DNA of 46,691 nt, taken from contig JAGGAE010000001.1 in the NCBI GenBank assembly GCA_017889725.1, forward strand, positions 1 to 46,691, in the 5' to 3' direction. Both the position numbers and the translations under genes were made by a program. Below, in pieces: positions 35,101-43,622 of the stretch. The notes under the pieces are model-generated. The model was not told the DNA's origin, ran no database searches, and saw only the letters and a list, made by a program, of their open reading frames with translations. Position 1 is the stretch's first letter; each line of letters begins with the position of its first letter. Source of the DNA: Bacillota bacterium. Its GTDB lineage: Bacteria; Bacillota; Negativicutes; Sporomusales; CTSoil-080.

Positions 35101-35397
35101 CCAACCCAACCGGTATTAAACCTTTTGACGGTAGCTCGGTATAAAAATTTGATGCGTAAAATTGGCGGAAAGTCTTTAATTCAACATAAAGATCATATCG
35201 AAATTTCGGTTGGGGAGCAGCCCAACATTCATGTAGAGAATCTTTTGAAACTGAAAGAAAAGCATCCGTCGCGAATCAGTATTATTCCTGGGCCGCCCCA
35301 ACTTATCCGGCTGCGGACAGCCAGCCTCGGAGCGAGCTTGTTTAAGTGGATAACCAATCTTCTAAATGCGTTAGCGGGTCAAAATTCTGTGTTGTAA
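32110..35397 (+). CDS. mfd: Transcription-repair coupling factor
   Basis: A 1095-residue DNA translocase that removes stalled RNA polymerase and recruits UvrA. The ATG at 32110 is preferred over GTG at 32104, with GGGGTG upstream. Domains in order: UvrB-like N-terminal region (to ~350), RNA-polymerase-interaction domain with GDYVVHLTHGIGKYVG, SF2 helicase with Walker A LLCGDVGFGKTEVALRA (about 575-590), DEEQ in IVDEEQRFGVAQ, TLSATPIPRTLHMSL, and motif VI YQMRGRVGRSNR, then the TRCF C-terminal domain. Length and motifs are standard. It stands after fin and before spoVT as in Bacillus. Confidence 0.97.
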   Translation: MKDLLNTVLRDGYFAKAASVLSAQKGQSLLYGITGTQKTVLLAAAQTEVSRPMIVIAAGREASEQLKADLATLLPKTTIMELPAQDIITFSAAAKSVELAARRMDVLSRVVSGENIIIIAGVEAIAQRVIPKQDFINNRLTLVNGHQVIRDQLLNGLVRFGYERVDQVESRGQFSVRGGIIDIYAVNRELPVRLELFGDEIDSLREFEPDTQRSRENISYADIMPLAEPETASGRQSVLSYLPENAAVIFDEPARIREQLGKLVKENPELKRHVIDWSELVKVASPYKMVYMSLLLQKIPGTEPTEVISLVAKGVAPYHRQMEMFLEDVKNWQSRDYQVVIFMSNSEKAAALKDNLRQEGIVAAISGVAGSEVHCVTITVGLLTAGFELPQSRLVLLTERDIFGRQKKARVSKGDRERQITYFRDINIGDYVVHLTHGIGKYVGVETLEVAGVHKDYLLIRYAGEDKLYVPTDQVQLLQKYIGAEGDVPRLHRMGGSDWLKVKTKAKAAATDLAKELIELYAQRQVLEGFAFPPDTPWQREFEDAFSFEETPDQLTAIKEIKADMERSLPMDRLLCGDVGFGKTEVALRAAFKAIMGGKQVAVLVPTTVLAQQHYQTFTTRMEHFLPTVEVISRFRSPKEQKETALRVASGQTDILIGTHRILNSDIVFKDLGLLIVDEEQRFGVAQKEKLKTWRANVDVLTLSATPIPRTLHMSLVGLRDMSIIETPPEDRLPVQTYVVEHREEIIVDAIRREIKRGGQVYFVYNRVQSIDRMAQRLGELIPELRWKVAHGQMPEELLERAMVEFYEGHYDVLVCTSIIENGLDVPNANTIVVYDADRFGLSQLYQMRGRVGRSNRLAYAYFTYRPEKVLSEVAEKRLQAIKEFAELGAGFKIAMRDLEIRGTGNLLGSQQHGHIVNVGFEMYCRLLDEAVEELKEGKVVTAPPEPILELNIDAYLDGDYIGDAMHKIEIYQRIAAIRVEEHVQEILDELIDRFGEPTQPVLNLLTVARYKNLMRKIGGKSLIQHKDHIEISVGEQPNIHVENLLKLKEKHPSRISIIPGPPQLIRLRTASLGASLFKWITNLLNALAGQNSVL

Positions 35398-35423
35398 TTC
35401 CAGATTGCGGCAGTTGGCAAAAT

Positions 35424-35453
35424 GAATAAAAGCTCATGTACGGATATATACTA
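35424..35453 (+). promoter_or_regulatory. Forespore-type (sigma-G) promoter candidate for spoVT
   Basis: GAATA (35424-35428), an 18-nt spacer and TATACTA (35447-35453), 43 bp before the GTG start. It has the same layout as the site at 31247; spoVT is a sigma-G gene in Bacillus. Confidence 0.5.
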
Positions 35454-35496
35454 TCACTGAAGAAATGTCAGAAACTGTAGAAAAGGGGGGATACTG

Positions 35497-36063
35497 GTGA
35501 AAGCGACTGGTATAGTTAGACGGATTGATGATTTAGGCAGAGTAGTCATACCGAAAGAAATTCGACGTACTTTGCGGATTCGCGAAGGGGACCCGTTAGA
35601 GATATATGTTGACCGCGAAGGCGAGGTGATTTTAAAGAAATACTCTCCAGTCGGAGAACTAGGAGACTTCGCAAAAGAGTATGCTGATTCTCTGTATGAG
35701 GCTATAGGCCATGTTATATTGATTGCTGACCGGGATAATGTGGTAGCAGTTGCTGGTGCTTCGAAAAAGGAATTTTTAAGTAAACCGTTAGGCCCTGCAG
35801 TAGAAAAGGTGATGGAAGAGCGGAAATCGGTCTTAATTAATAATCCGGGTGAATATAAACATTGCAAGGGGTGTGCCGCAGAATGTGAAGAAGACGAGGT
35901 TTGCAAGTTCACGGCAGAAGTTATTTCACCCATAATTGTAGAAGGAGATGCAATTGGTGCGGTAATCATCTGCTCAAAAGAACCGGGAGTACAAATGGGC
36001 GATATGGAACTAAAGCTAGCTGATACTGCTGCAGGATTTCTGGCAAAACAAATGTCCCAATAG
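35497..36063 (+). CDS. spoVT: Stage V sporulation transcription regulator SpoVT
   Basis: A 188-residue regulator. It starts at GTG with AAAGGGGGG upstream. Residues 1-50 (MKATGIVRRIDDLGRVVIPK, then EIRRTLRIREGDPLEIYVDREG) are the AbrB/MazE-type swapped-hairpin DNA-binding domain, and 55-188 form the SpoVT GAF domain with HCKGCAAECEEDEVC, a cysteine cluster that could bind a ligand or metal. In Bacillus SpoVT tunes sigma-G gene expression in the forespore. Synteny mfd-spoVT-spoVB-mazG matches Bacillus and the length matches the ~178-residue family. A terminator follows. Confidence 0.95.
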   Translation: MKATGIVRRIDDLGRVVIPKEIRRTLRIREGDPLEIYVDREGEVILKKYSPVGELGDFAKEYADSLYEAIGHVILIADRDNVVAVAGASKKEFLSKPLGPAVEKVMEERKSVLINNPGEYKHCKGCAAECEEDEVCKFTAEVISPIIVEGDAIGAVIICSKEPGVQMGDMELKLADTAAGFLAKQMSQ

Positions 36064-36070
36064 CGTTTTA

Positions 36071-36101
36071 AAAAGTAGCGGAGTTTTGGCCGCTACTTTT
36101 C
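36071..36101 (+). terminator. Terminator after spoVT
   Basis: AAAAGTAGCGG and CCGCTACTTTT form an 11-bp perfect stem with an 8-nt loop and T4 at the end of the right arm. Confidence 0.88.
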
Positions 36102-36265
36102 TGTTTATGTACGATATGTTGGATGTCAGTATACGTGTAACATTGCTGGAAAGTGTTTTAAGTATTAGTATATTTTGTTATAATATAATGTGCACTTTCA
36201 TTAGAGGGGTTTGCAATTTAACTGCTTGAGCAGGATAAGTCAATTGCGAGAGGAATGACTACATA

Positions 36266-37867
36266 TTGAGTAGAGATACATTTTTAAAAGGCGCATTAAT
36301 ATTGACGGTGGCAGGCATTGTCGTTAAACTGATCGGATCGGTGAACCGCATACTGTTGTCGAGGCTTTTAGGTGGAGAAGGAATTGGCTTATACCAGATG
36401 GCGTATCCGATTTATTTGTTGGCGCTTAGTGTTTCGTCCGCTGGAATTCCGGTCGCTATTTCAATTATTGTCGCTGAAAAAATTGCTTTAGGAGATTATC
36501 GTGGGGCCAGTAGGGTGTTCCGCATATCTCTTGTGGTATTAGCTGCTACCGGTCTTTTATTTACTTTTCTATTGTATTTTGGGGCGGGATGGCTGGTAGA
36601 GAATCATATTGTACGTGATCCGCGCGCTTACTATGCTATTGCGGTGCTGGCACCGGCCATTTTCTTTGTTACCATACTCTCCAGTTATCGTGGGTACTTT
36701 CAGGGCTTGCAGATGATGACGCCCACGGCGGTGTCGCAGATTGTGGAACAGTTTTTCCGGGTTGTTACAATGATCTTGTTTGCGTATCTGTTATTGCCGC
36801 GAGGAATCGAATTTGGGGCTGCAGGAGCTAGTTTTGGAGCAGCACCGGGAGCGGCAGCCGGACTTTTGGTGCTTATCTATTTTTACTGGCGTGGAAAATC
36901 CGGTTTTCAGCACCAGATGAATCATCAGCCGCTCATAAATCAGGAATCCGGAGTTAGTATTATAACGCGTATTGTTCGTTTGGCTTTACCGGTGTCATTG
37001 GCGAATATCATGTTGCCGGTAGTATCAAGTATTGATTTAATTATTGTTCCGCAAAGGCTGGAAGCCGCCGGTTTTAGTGTAGAACATGCTACGGAACTTT
37101 TTGGCTATTTAACGGGAATGGCTGTACCTTTAGTGAATTTGCCAACCATTTTAACGGCATCCCTTGCGGCCAGTCTTGTTCCTGCCGTATCGGAAGCCTT
37201 TACGCTGAACAATTCGCAAAAGGTTGTGCAACGGACCAAAACCGCTATGCGCATATCGAACCTGATAACTATTCCGGCTTTTGTTGGAATGTGGCTGTTA
37301 GCGGAACCGATTTCACTCCTGTTGTACAGTACCCCGAATGCAGGCACGTCCATTGCTGTTATGTCGATAGGGGTGTTTCTGCTGGGCATCCACCAAGTTT
37401 CAACCGGTGTGCTTCAGGGGCTTGGTCATACCGCGATACCAGTTGTTAACATGGCGATTTCAGCCGTGGTCAAGATAATAATGAGTTGGATATTAACCGC
37501 GATGCCGGAGTTTGGGATAAAAGGCGCCGCTTGGGCGACGAACGCGGACTTTGGCGTAGCAGCGATATTGAACATGTATTTTGTGTATCGTTATGTTGGC
37601 TTTGCTATGGATATCAAGGATACTTTGCGGGCTTTCTTCGCCGCAGCCGTTATGGGGGGAGCTGTGCTTCTTACGTATGACGCGGCTATGGTGAAATTAC
37701 TGCACAACAGTCTGGCTACCTTAGTTTCTATCGTCGTAGGAGGGGCAATATATGGTGCTGTATTGCTGTTAGTAGGTGGAGTCAGTGCCCGGGATATAGA
37801 ACGTATTCCAAGGGTTGGGGCAAAGCTTGCTAGTATTCTTCGTGCAGTGGGCATACTTAGGAGGTAA
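36266..37867 (+). CDS. spoVB: SpoVB/YabM-family MOP flippase
   Basis: A 533-residue membrane protein with about 14 helices of the MATE/MOP superfamily (polysaccharide-biosynthesis type). It starts at TTG with GAGAGGA upstream. The N-terminus (SRDTFLKGALILTVAGIVVKLIGSVNRILLSRLLG) and YQMAYPIYLLALSVSSAGIPVAIS are characteristic of SpoVB and YabM. SpoVB is needed for spore cortex synthesis and is thought to flip lipid-linked precursors. The location is that of YabM in Bacillus (between spoVT and mazG), so a YabM-like rather than SpoVB-proper role is possible. The ~200 bp upstream hold a TATAAT at 36179-36184 but no clear -35. Confidence 0.85.
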   Translation: MSRDTFLKGALILTVAGIVVKLIGSVNRILLSRLLGGEGIGLYQMAYPIYLLALSVSSAGIPVAISIIVAEKIALGDYRGASRVFRISLVVLAATGLLFTFLLYFGAGWLVENHIVRDPRAYYAIAVLAPAIFFVTILSSYRGYFQGLQMMTPTAVSQIVEQFFRVVTMILFAYLLLPRGIEFGAAGASFGAAPGAAAGLLVLIYFYWRGKSGFQHQMNHQPLINQESGVSIITRIVRLALPVSLANIMLPVVSSIDLIIVPQRLEAAGFSVEHATELFGYLTGMAVPLVNLPTILTASLAASLVPAVSEAFTLNNSQKVVQRTKTAMRISNLITIPAFVGMWLLAEPISLLLYSTPNAGTSIAVMSIGVFLLGIHQVSTGVLQGLGHTAIPVVNMAISAVVKIIMSWILTAMPEFGIKGAAWATNADFGVAAILNMYFVYRYVGFAMDIKDTLRAFFAAAVMGGAVLLTYDAAMVKLLHNSLATLVSIVVGGAIYGAVLLLVGGVSARDIERIPRVGAKLASILRAVGILRR

Positions 37868-37869
37868 TT

Positions 37870-39327
37870 ATGGCAGAAATTATAATTGTGGGCCTAGGGC
37901 CAGGCCCCTTTCATTTAATCACACTGGAGACCTATGAACTTTTAAAGAGCACTCCCAAATTACTGCTCCGTACAGAAAAACATCCGGCCGTCAGCGGGCT
38001 GAAAGATAGAAACATATCCTTTTCAACTTATGATGCGATGTACAAGCGGTATGCTTCTTTTAAGGAAGTATATCAGGCTATTGCAGTTGACTGCATTAAA
38101 GAGGCAGAGCGGTGCGGGAAGGTAGTATATGCCGTTCCGGGCAGTCCGGCTGTAGCGGAACAAACTGTAGCTCTTATCCGGGAAAAGGGTGAGGCTGCCG
38201 GTGTTACCATTACGGTCATACCGGGAATGAGTTTTTTGGATCTCTTGTATGTCCGGCTTGGGGTTGATCCTATAAGAGGGGTGACGGTAGTTGATGCCGC
38301 TGATATAGAAACACTGCCGGAAGATTTGGATACCGCTCTGGTAGTTACCCAGGTATATAACCGGCAGGTTGCTTCTGATGCCAAACTAAGTTTAATGGAG
38401 TATTATCCGGATGACTTTGAAGTGGTGGTTGTACGCAATTTAGGTCTGCCTGATGAGACGATACTAAATCTTCCGTTGTACGAGCTAGATCGGGCAGAGA
38501 CCATAGATCATCTGACAAGCGTGTATATTCCCGCCAAGAAGCTTAAGCAACGTACTTTTTCTTTTCAACCGCTGGTTGATGTTATGGCTAAACTTCGTTC
38601 TCCCGGTGGCTGTATTTGGGATATTGAACAAACCCATCTCACCCTCCGGCACAACTTTATCGAGGAAGTGTATGAAGTTATTGAAGCCATTGAACTGGAA
38701 GATTCAAAAACACTTTGTGAAGAACTGGGCGATGTGCTCCTGCAAATTGTTTTTCATGCCCGGATGGCGGAAGAAGACGGAAAGTTTAGCATGCAGGACG
38801 TTATAGACGGAGTAACGGAAAAACTGGTGCGCCGCCATCCTCATGTGTTTGGCGATATTAGTGTACGGGATGCGGCACAAGTCGTTTTGAACTGGGAGGA
38901 TATAAAGAAACAGGAAAAAGGGGCGGAACGCCCCGGGGTGCTTGACGGCGTTCCTCAAGGGTTGCCAAGCCTTATGCGATCCAATAAACTTCAAACAAAA
39001 GCGGCTAAAGTTGGCTTTGACTGGAATAGTATCGACCCAATATGGGACAAAATACAAGAAGAACTGCAAGAACTAAAGGAGGTGGCGGGAGAAGACAGTG
39101 CTGCTGCCGAAATGGAACTGGGCGATGTGTTGTTTAGTGTGGTTAATTTGGCCAGGTTTTTGGGCCTCGAACCGGAAACCGCCCTGACAGCCACTAATAA
39201 TAAGTTTATTCGGCGGTTTAATTATATCCAGGATCAAGTAAAATTGCAGAAGAAAAAATGGGAAGATTTTACTCTTGATGAGCTGGATGTTTTATGGAAT
39301 GAGGCAAAACTTTTGGAAAAAGCTTAA
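37870..39327 (+). CDS. mazG: Tetrapyrrole-methylase / MazG fusion protein (YabN-like)
   Basis: A 485-residue two-domain protein. Residues 1-220 form a SAM-dependent tetrapyrrole-methylase-like domain (IIIVGLGPGPFHLITLETYELL; GSPAVAEQTVALI). Residues 228-485 contain a MazG-type nucleotide pyrophosphohydrolase: CIWDIEQTHLTLRHNFIEEVYE with EExxE (about 258), ELGDVLLQIVFHARM, and a second copy (ELQELKEVAGEDS, ELGDVLFSVVNLARF). MazG cleaves non-canonical NTPs. The ATG follows AGGAGG, two bases after the spoVB stop, so the pair forms an operon. The methylase domain's substrate is unknown. Confidence 0.93.
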   Translation: MAEIIIVGLGPGPFHLITLETYELLKSTPKLLLRTEKHPAVSGLKDRNISFSTYDAMYKRYASFKEVYQAIAVDCIKEAERCGKVVYAVPGSPAVAEQTVALIREKGEAAGVTITVIPGMSFLDLLYVRLGVDPIRGVTVVDAADIETLPEDLDTALVVTQVYNRQVASDAKLSLMEYYPDDFEVVVVRNLGLPDETILNLPLYELDRAETIDHLTSVYIPAKKLKQRTFSFQPLVDVMAKLRSPGGCIWDIEQTHLTLRHNFIEEVYEVIEAIELEDSKTLCEELGDVLLQIVFHARMAEEDGKFSMQDVIDGVTEKLVRRHPHVFGDISVRDAAQVVLNWEDIKKQEKGAERPGVLDGVPQGLPSLMRSNKLQTKAAKVGFDWNSIDPIWDKIQEELQELKEVAGEDSAAAEMELGDVLFSVVNLARFLGLEPETALTATNNKFIRRFNYIQDQVKLQKKKWEDFTLDELDVLWNEAKLLEKA

Positions 39328-39438
39328 AAATAGGGTTAATCAGTTATTTTTGACAATCTTTTGCGGCGTAAAGGAGGAATAAATCGAACAGTAGCGAATA
39401 ATGCTAAAAGTAACCAATTATAGTAGGGAGGAAAGATT

Positions 39439-39714
39439 GTGAATAAAACTGAATTGGTGGCTAGTGTTGCTGATAAGGCCGGCCTAACCAAAAAAGACGC
39501 AGAAAAGGCTATTAACGCTTTGTTTACCAGTGTTGAAGAAGCTCTTGCTCAAAACGACAAAGTTCAAATTATTGGGTTTGGTACTTTTGAAGTGAAAGAG
39601 CGCCAGGAACGTAAGGGTCGTAACCCGCAAACAGGAGAAGAAATCACTATTGAGGCGTCAAAAACTCCGGTATTTAAAGCCGGTAAAGGTCTCAAGGATA
39701 GCGTTAACAAGTAA
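39439..39714 (+). CDS. hup: HU-type DNA-binding protein
   Basis: A 91-residue nucleoid protein starting at GTG with GGGAGGAAAG upstream. [28 protein letters not shown], the [25 protein letters not shown] arm and [16 protein letters not shown] are the full HU pattern. It binds and bends DNA non-specifically. It follows mazG by 111 bp and ends at a clear terminator; a TTGACA near 39350 might belong to its own promoter but no matching -10 was found. Confidence 0.97.
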   Translation: MNKTELVASVADKAGLTKKDAEKAINALFTSVEEALAQNDKVQIIGFGTFEVKERQERKGRNPQTGEEITIEASKTPVFKAGKGLKDSVNK

Positions 39715-39730
39715 TTATATAAAAATAAAA

Positions 39731-39762
39731 ATAAAAACCGGGTTATCTCCCGGTTTTTATTT
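39731..39762 (+). terminator. Terminator after hup
   Basis: ATAAAAACCGGG, loop TTATCT, CCCGGTTTTTAT: 12 bp perfect with A- and T-rich flanks. Confidence 0.92.
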
Positions 39763-39802
39763 ACATTAAAAGCATTTATTTTTTATCCGGCGGAGGAGTA
39801 AT

Positions 39803-40492
39803 ATGGCTGGGCATATATTGATTGTTGATGATGAGGCCTCAATTCGGGAATTAGTTAAGTTTAACTTAGTAAAGGCTGGCTATGAAGTGAGTGAAGCGGC
39901 TGACGGATTAGCGGTACTTAGCATGGCAAAGGCACGGCCCGAATTAATTATTCTCGATCTTATGCTGCCAGGCATGGATGGTTTGGAAGTCTGCCGGGCG
40001 CTAAAAGGGGATCGAACTACCGCGGGCATTCCGATTATTATGCTAACGGCACGGGATGAAGAATTTGATAAAGTAGTTGGTCTTGAACTGGGCGCGGATG
40101 ACTATCTTACTAAGCCGTTTAGCCCACGTGAACTGGTGGCCAGGGTTAAGGCGGTACTCAGGCGTAGCCGGCAAACCGCTCTTCCCGAAGGGGAACTGAT
40201 TATAGGACGGTTACGATTAAATTTTAGCCGCTATGATGTTTTTCTGGGGGAAGAAAAGCTTGAGCTAACACCTAAGGAATATGAACTGTTAAAACTATTA
40301 GTAACCAATACGGGCAAGGTATTTACCAGAGAACAACTCCTGGAAAAAGTATGGGGTTATGAATATTTTGGTGATACGCGTACTGTTGATGTCCATATTC
40401 GACATTTACGGGCAAAACTCGAGCCGGAGGCGGCGGTAGCCGATTCCATTGAAACAGTAAGAGGGGTTGGATATCGTTTTCGCGACAGCTAA
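39803..40492 (+). CDS. phoB: PhoB/PhoP-type OmpR-family response regulator
   Basis: A 229-residue regulator with GGAGGAG upstream of the ATG. The receiver has D9-D10, phosphorylated D52 (LIILDLMLPG), T82 (MLTARD) and K104 (LTKPFSP). The DNA-binding winged helix (about 132-229) has LTPKEYELLKLLV, KVFTREQLLEKVWGYEYFGDTRTVDVHIRHLRAKLE. It would bind DNA as a dimer. The likely partner is the PhoR-type kinase at 44329, separated by the esterase-TetR pair, pstB and phoU, and the TTAACA repeats upstream of pstB are the plausible target. WalR/PhoP relatives look similar, so the symbol rests on context. Confidence 0.82.
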   Translation: MAGHILIVDDEASIRELVKFNLVKAGYEVSEAADGLAVLSMAKARPELIILDLMLPGMDGLEVCRALKGDRTTAGIPIIMLTARDEEFDKVVGLELGADDYLTKPFSPRELVARVKAVLRRSRQTALPEGELIIGRLRLNFSRYDVFLGEEKLELTPKEYELLKLLVTNTGKVFTREQLLEKVWGYEYFGDTRTVDVHIRHLRAKLEPEAAVADSIETVRGVGYRFRDS

Positions 40493-40879
40493 GATATTTG
40501 TATAAATTCCACCGAATAATATTTCCTAAAGGGGAATGGTGTTCAGGCGGGATTTTTTTTATGCTCAAAAATAATTTACAATGTGGTAACTTTGGGTTAT
40601 CAGCGGTATTTTTGATTAATGTAGTATTCATAGTAGTTGAAGGCCTATTGTAATGCTGCATTTTTGTATGAGGACACTTTTTTAGGTTTTAAAAAATTCA
40701 CTGAAACACCTGAAACAATCTTTTAAAACATGAAATGCTTTATAAAGCTCGGACTAAAAATTGATTTGCTATTAAAACCGCAATAAACTCCTGACGAGGG
40801 GGTTTATTGCTAGAACAAAGCTGTGAGCTGATACCCAAATTATTTGAGCTAGATGCCTTATTATTAGTAATTTCGCAAT
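40493..40879. other. Gap between phoB and the esterase gene
   Basis: About 390 bp, AT-rich, with no convincing gene. A T8 run at about 40551 after imperfect stem sequence may terminate phoB. The hairpin at 40780-40810 belongs to the leftward gene or both. Confidence 0.5.
40780..40810. terminator. Hairpin near the 3' end of the esterase gene
   Basis: GCAATAAAC at 40780 pairs with GTTTATTGC at 40802-40810; inner bases CC/GG extend it around a mismatch. No strong T run, so it is a weak candidate. Confidence 0.5.
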
Positions 40880-41788
40880 TTATTTACCTATGTGGATTTT
40901 TATAAAAGAACATATCTCATTCATTGCCTGTCGGCATTCCGGAATGAAAGAAGGCATAAGTGCAAAGCAATGCATCATTCCTTTTCCAACATGTAACGTA
41001 ATATCGACGCCCGCGGCTTTCGCTTTTTCGGCAAACCGGGTCGAGTCATCGAGGAGAGTCTCATCGTCGCCCACCTGGATAAGTATGGGCGGAAGCCCGT
41101 GAAGATCACCATAAAGCGGAGATATCCACGGAAAGCAGGGGTCATTATCTCCTACATAATATTTACTGCAAACGGTTGACATCCCCTTTGGGGCCAGGCA
41201 GACATCAGCGTTTGTTCGGTTGGATTCCCCGGTTTGTTTTAGATCGGTCCAGGGAGAAAGAGCTACCGCGGCTGCTGGGAGGGGGATGCCTTGATCCCGG
41301 AGAGCAAGTAGAGTGGCTAAACATAAGCCACCGCCAGCGGATTCGCCAACAATCATAATATTGGAAGGTGAAACACCTTTAGCCAGCAACCAGCGATAGG
41401 CGGTCACCGAATCATCCAGTGCCGCCGGAAACGGGTGTTCAGGCGCCAAACGGTGTTCAAACAGCAGTATACTTACACCGCTGCCTTTGGCAATCCTGGA
41501 GACGATTTTCCGGTGATCCCGGCACGATCCGCTGACATACGCGCCGCCAATACAATAATGTATCACTTTGTCTTTTGCCGCTCCGGCGGGAATAATCCAC
41601 TCCGCCGGGAGGCCATCAACGGTGACAGGCGATACTTCGACTCCTTCCGGCAGCTTTTTGCCGAACAAGCTAGTGGCTTTTTCGCATTCCAAGCGAAACT
41701 GGGGTATCGATGTATTGAAATTCCATGCCGGCCTTTCTTTCCTGTGCCGCAAAAAATAAGTAAACAAACGACTACGCAAACTTGGCAT
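40880..41788 (-). CDS. HSL-family alpha/beta hydrolase (esterase/lipase)
   Basis: A 302-residue soluble hydrolase of the hormone-sensitive-lipase (Aes/LipH) group. The oxyanion-hole motif is YCIGGAYVSGSCRDHR (a variant of HGGG, about 78-93), the nucleophile is S150 in VGESAGGG, the acid is probably Asp241/242 in VGDDETLLDD and the base is His273 in MMHCF. It would cleave short-chain acyl esters; the substrate is unknown. It lies leftward with a TetR-type gene immediately upstream (about 56 bp), probably one transcription unit. This pair interrupts an otherwise Pho-type region. Confidence 0.85.
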   Translation of the reverse strand: MPSLRSRLFTYFLRHRKERPAWNFNTSIPQFRLECEKATSLFGKKLPEGVEVSPVTVDGLPAEWIIPAGAAKDKVIHYCIGGAYVSGSCRDHRKIVSRIAKGSGVSILLFEHRLAPEHPFPAALDDSVTAYRWLLAKGVSPSNIMIVGESAGGGLCLATLLALRDQGIPLPAAAVALSPWTDLKQTGESNRTNADVCLAPKGMSTVCSKYYVGDNDPCFPWISPLYGDLHGLPPILIQVGDDETLLDDSTRFAEKAKAAGVDITLHVGKGMMHCFALMPSFIPECRQAMNEICSFIKIHIGK

Positions 41789-41844
41789 TTTTTATTCTCC
41801 TATCTTTTCTATTTGTTTTTTTCGTAAACCCCTGGAAAAACACT

Positions 41845-42465
41845 TTAATTTGTTGAAGGGACTTCCTCGATAAACATGCCCATAAGAATATTAGCGTCCG
41901 GAGCTTTAAATTTCGCACCTTGTATTGCATTATAGATTGCGAGGCCGTTCAACGATGTCCAGAAAACCACGGACATATCCTTCGCATCGTATTTTTTGAA
42001 TGTACCGTCTTTCTGACCGGCGGTTACAATCCGGGTAAATACTTCGTGCAACAAAGCTCTCTTCTTGACAATTTCTTTAGCCTCATCCGGGATGGCTTCA
42101 AATATGGCCGCCTGATTAATAAGCAGATAATAATAAGCAGTATCCTTATTTTCATCAAATCCTTGAAGGCTCTTTTCTATTGCCAGCTTAACTTTTTCAA
42201 GGGGGCTTAATGGAAGGCGCTCTAAAGCCAGTACTGCTGCGATCATCTTGTCATATGCATCGCGAAGAAGTTCAACAAAAATCTCCTCTTTAGACTTGTA
42301 ATAATGATATAATAGGCCTTGCGAAATATTGGAAGCCGTAGATATATCCGTAATTTTCGTTGCTGCAAGCCCCTTGCTAGCAAATAGCTTTAATGCGTTA
42401 GAGCGTATTTGTTCTCTGCGCACATCCTTGATTTCCTCATTTAGTTCCTTATTCCTTGGCGACAT
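41845..42465 (-). CDS. TetR-family transcriptional regulator
   Basis: A 206-residue repressor-type protein. ATG at 42465 follows AAAGGGG; an upstream TTG at 42498 has no ribosome binding site. The N-terminal helix-turn-helix is QIRSNALKLFASKGLAATKI, TDISTASNISQGLLYHYYKSKEEIF. The C-terminal ligand-binding domain is helical and not assignable to an effector. It is likely the regulator of itself and the adjacent esterase. A near-consensus promoter precedes it, with a TTGAA-N6-TTCAA inverted repeat downstream of the -10 that could be its operator. Confidence 0.87.
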   Translation of the reverse strand: MSPRNKELNEEIKDVRREQIRSNALKLFASKGLAATKITDISTASNISQGLLYHYYKSKEEIFVELLRDAYDKMIAAVLALERLPLSPLEKVKLAIEKSLQGFDENKDTAYYYLLINQAAIFEAIPDEAKEIVKKRALLHEVFTRIVTAGQKDGTFKKYDAKDMSVVFWTSLNGLAIYNAIQGAKFKAPDANILMGMFIEEVPSTN

Positions 42466-42502
42466 ATATACCCCTTTATTGATTGAAATTTTATTCAACT
42501 AA

Positions 42503-42531
42503 ATTATAATTATACTTATAAAATATGTCAA
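42503..42531 (-). promoter_or_regulatory. Near-consensus sigma-A promoter of the TetR gene
   Basis: On the minus strand, TTGACA (42531-42526), a 17-nt spacer and TATAAT (42508-42503). All twelve consensus positions match. The TTGAA-N6-TTCAA repeat lies just after it. Confidence 0.78.
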
Positions 42532-42763
42532 GATTATAGCTGTCAATTGTGTGTCCATTGCTCGACGAACGAATGAAAAGAATTGGTGGATGTGTGTCCC
42601 GTTAGCTAATTGTGTAAATAAAATGTGACCCAAGGCTATACTGCCCCTTAGATTGTAGGACACTTTTAGGATAATATGCATTAAACAATGCTAACTTTGA
42701 ATGTTTATAAATAGGCAGTGGAGCAGGGAATTTAAGCATACGAGCATGTTTAAAGCGTAAAAA

Positions 42764-42791
42764 TTAACAGAATCCTAACATTGGCTTAACA
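42764..42791 (+). promoter_or_regulatory. PhoP/PhoB-box-like repeats before pstB
   Basis: TTAACA (42764), CTAACA (42775) and TTAACA (42786) occur at exact 11-bp spacing, the layout of Bacillus PhoP boxes. A -10-like TATAGT at 42813-42818 lies 21 bp after the last repeat. Confidence 0.72.
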
Positions 42792-42848
42792 ACGGCTCTC
42801 ATGAACCTATGGTATAGTGCAATAAGAACCCGGGGGAGGGCTGAGGGT

Positions 42849-43604
42849 ATGGAATGTAAAATTCAGGCAAGAAAATTAAAACTTTTTTATGGCGATTCTC
42901 TTGCCCTAAAAAAAATTTCAATTGATATTCATAATAATTCTATATTGGCGCTTATAGGACCGTCTGGCTGCGGTAAATCGACGTTTCTTAGGACGCTTAA
43001 CCGGATGAATGATTTGATACCCAATGTTAAAATTGAAGGCGAAATATTTCTCGACGGTGTCGATATATATAAACCCGACACCGATGTTGTCATGCTGCGA
43101 AAACGGGTAGGAATGGTTTTTCAAAGACCCAATCCGTTTCCTATGTCGATTTTTGAAAACGTAGCCTATGGACCGCGAGTTCACGGTATAAGCAAGAAAG
43201 CTGAATTGGTGGAAATTGTGGAAAAAAGTCTCACCGGGGCAGCGTTATGGGATGAAGTGAAAGACCGGATCAATGATTCTGCCTTGGGCCTTTCCGGTGG
43301 ACAGCAGCAACGGCTTTGTATTGCCCGGCTTTTAGCGGTGGAACCTGAAGTATTATTAATGGATGAACCATGTTCCGCGCTTGATCCTATATCGACAATG
43401 AAGATTGAAGAACTGGTTACGGAGATTAAATCTCAATATACCATTATTATGGTGACCCATAATATGCAGCAAGCGGCGAGAGTGTCAGATTATACCGGAT
43501 TTTTCTTAAACGGTGAGCTGGTAGAGTATGATAAAACGGATGCCATGTTTACCAGACCTAATGACAAACGGACGGAAGATTATATAACAGGACGATTCGG
43601 ATAA
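42849..43604 (+). CDS. pstB: Phosphate ABC transporter ATPase PstB
   Basis: A 251-residue ABC ATPase. ATG at 42849 follows GGGAGGG; the longer frame from 42801 runs through the promoter. Walker A is GPSGCGKST (37-45), the signature is LSGGQQQRL and Walker [12 protein letters not shown], with the family's [15 protein letters not shown] and [24 protein letters not shown]. It would energise high-affinity phosphate uptake with PstA, PstC and PstS, but none of these genes lies in the window, so the partners must be encoded elsewhere. It is followed by phoU after 18 bp and preceded by TTAACA-type repeats. Confidence 0.93.
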   Translation: MECKIQARKLKLFYGDSLALKKISIDIHNNSILALIGPSGCGKSTFLRTLNRMNDLIPNVKIEGEIFLDGVDIYKPDTDVVMLRKRVGMVFQRPNPFPMSIFENVAYGPRVHGISKKAELVEIVEKSLTGAALWDEVKDRINDSALGLSGGQQQRLCIARLLAVEPEVLLMDEPCSALDPISTMKIEELVTEIKSQYTIIMVTHNMQQAARVSDYTGFFLNGELVEYDKTDAMFTRPNDKRTEDYITGRFG

Positions 43605-43622
43605 GGGAAAGGAGGATCGCCA

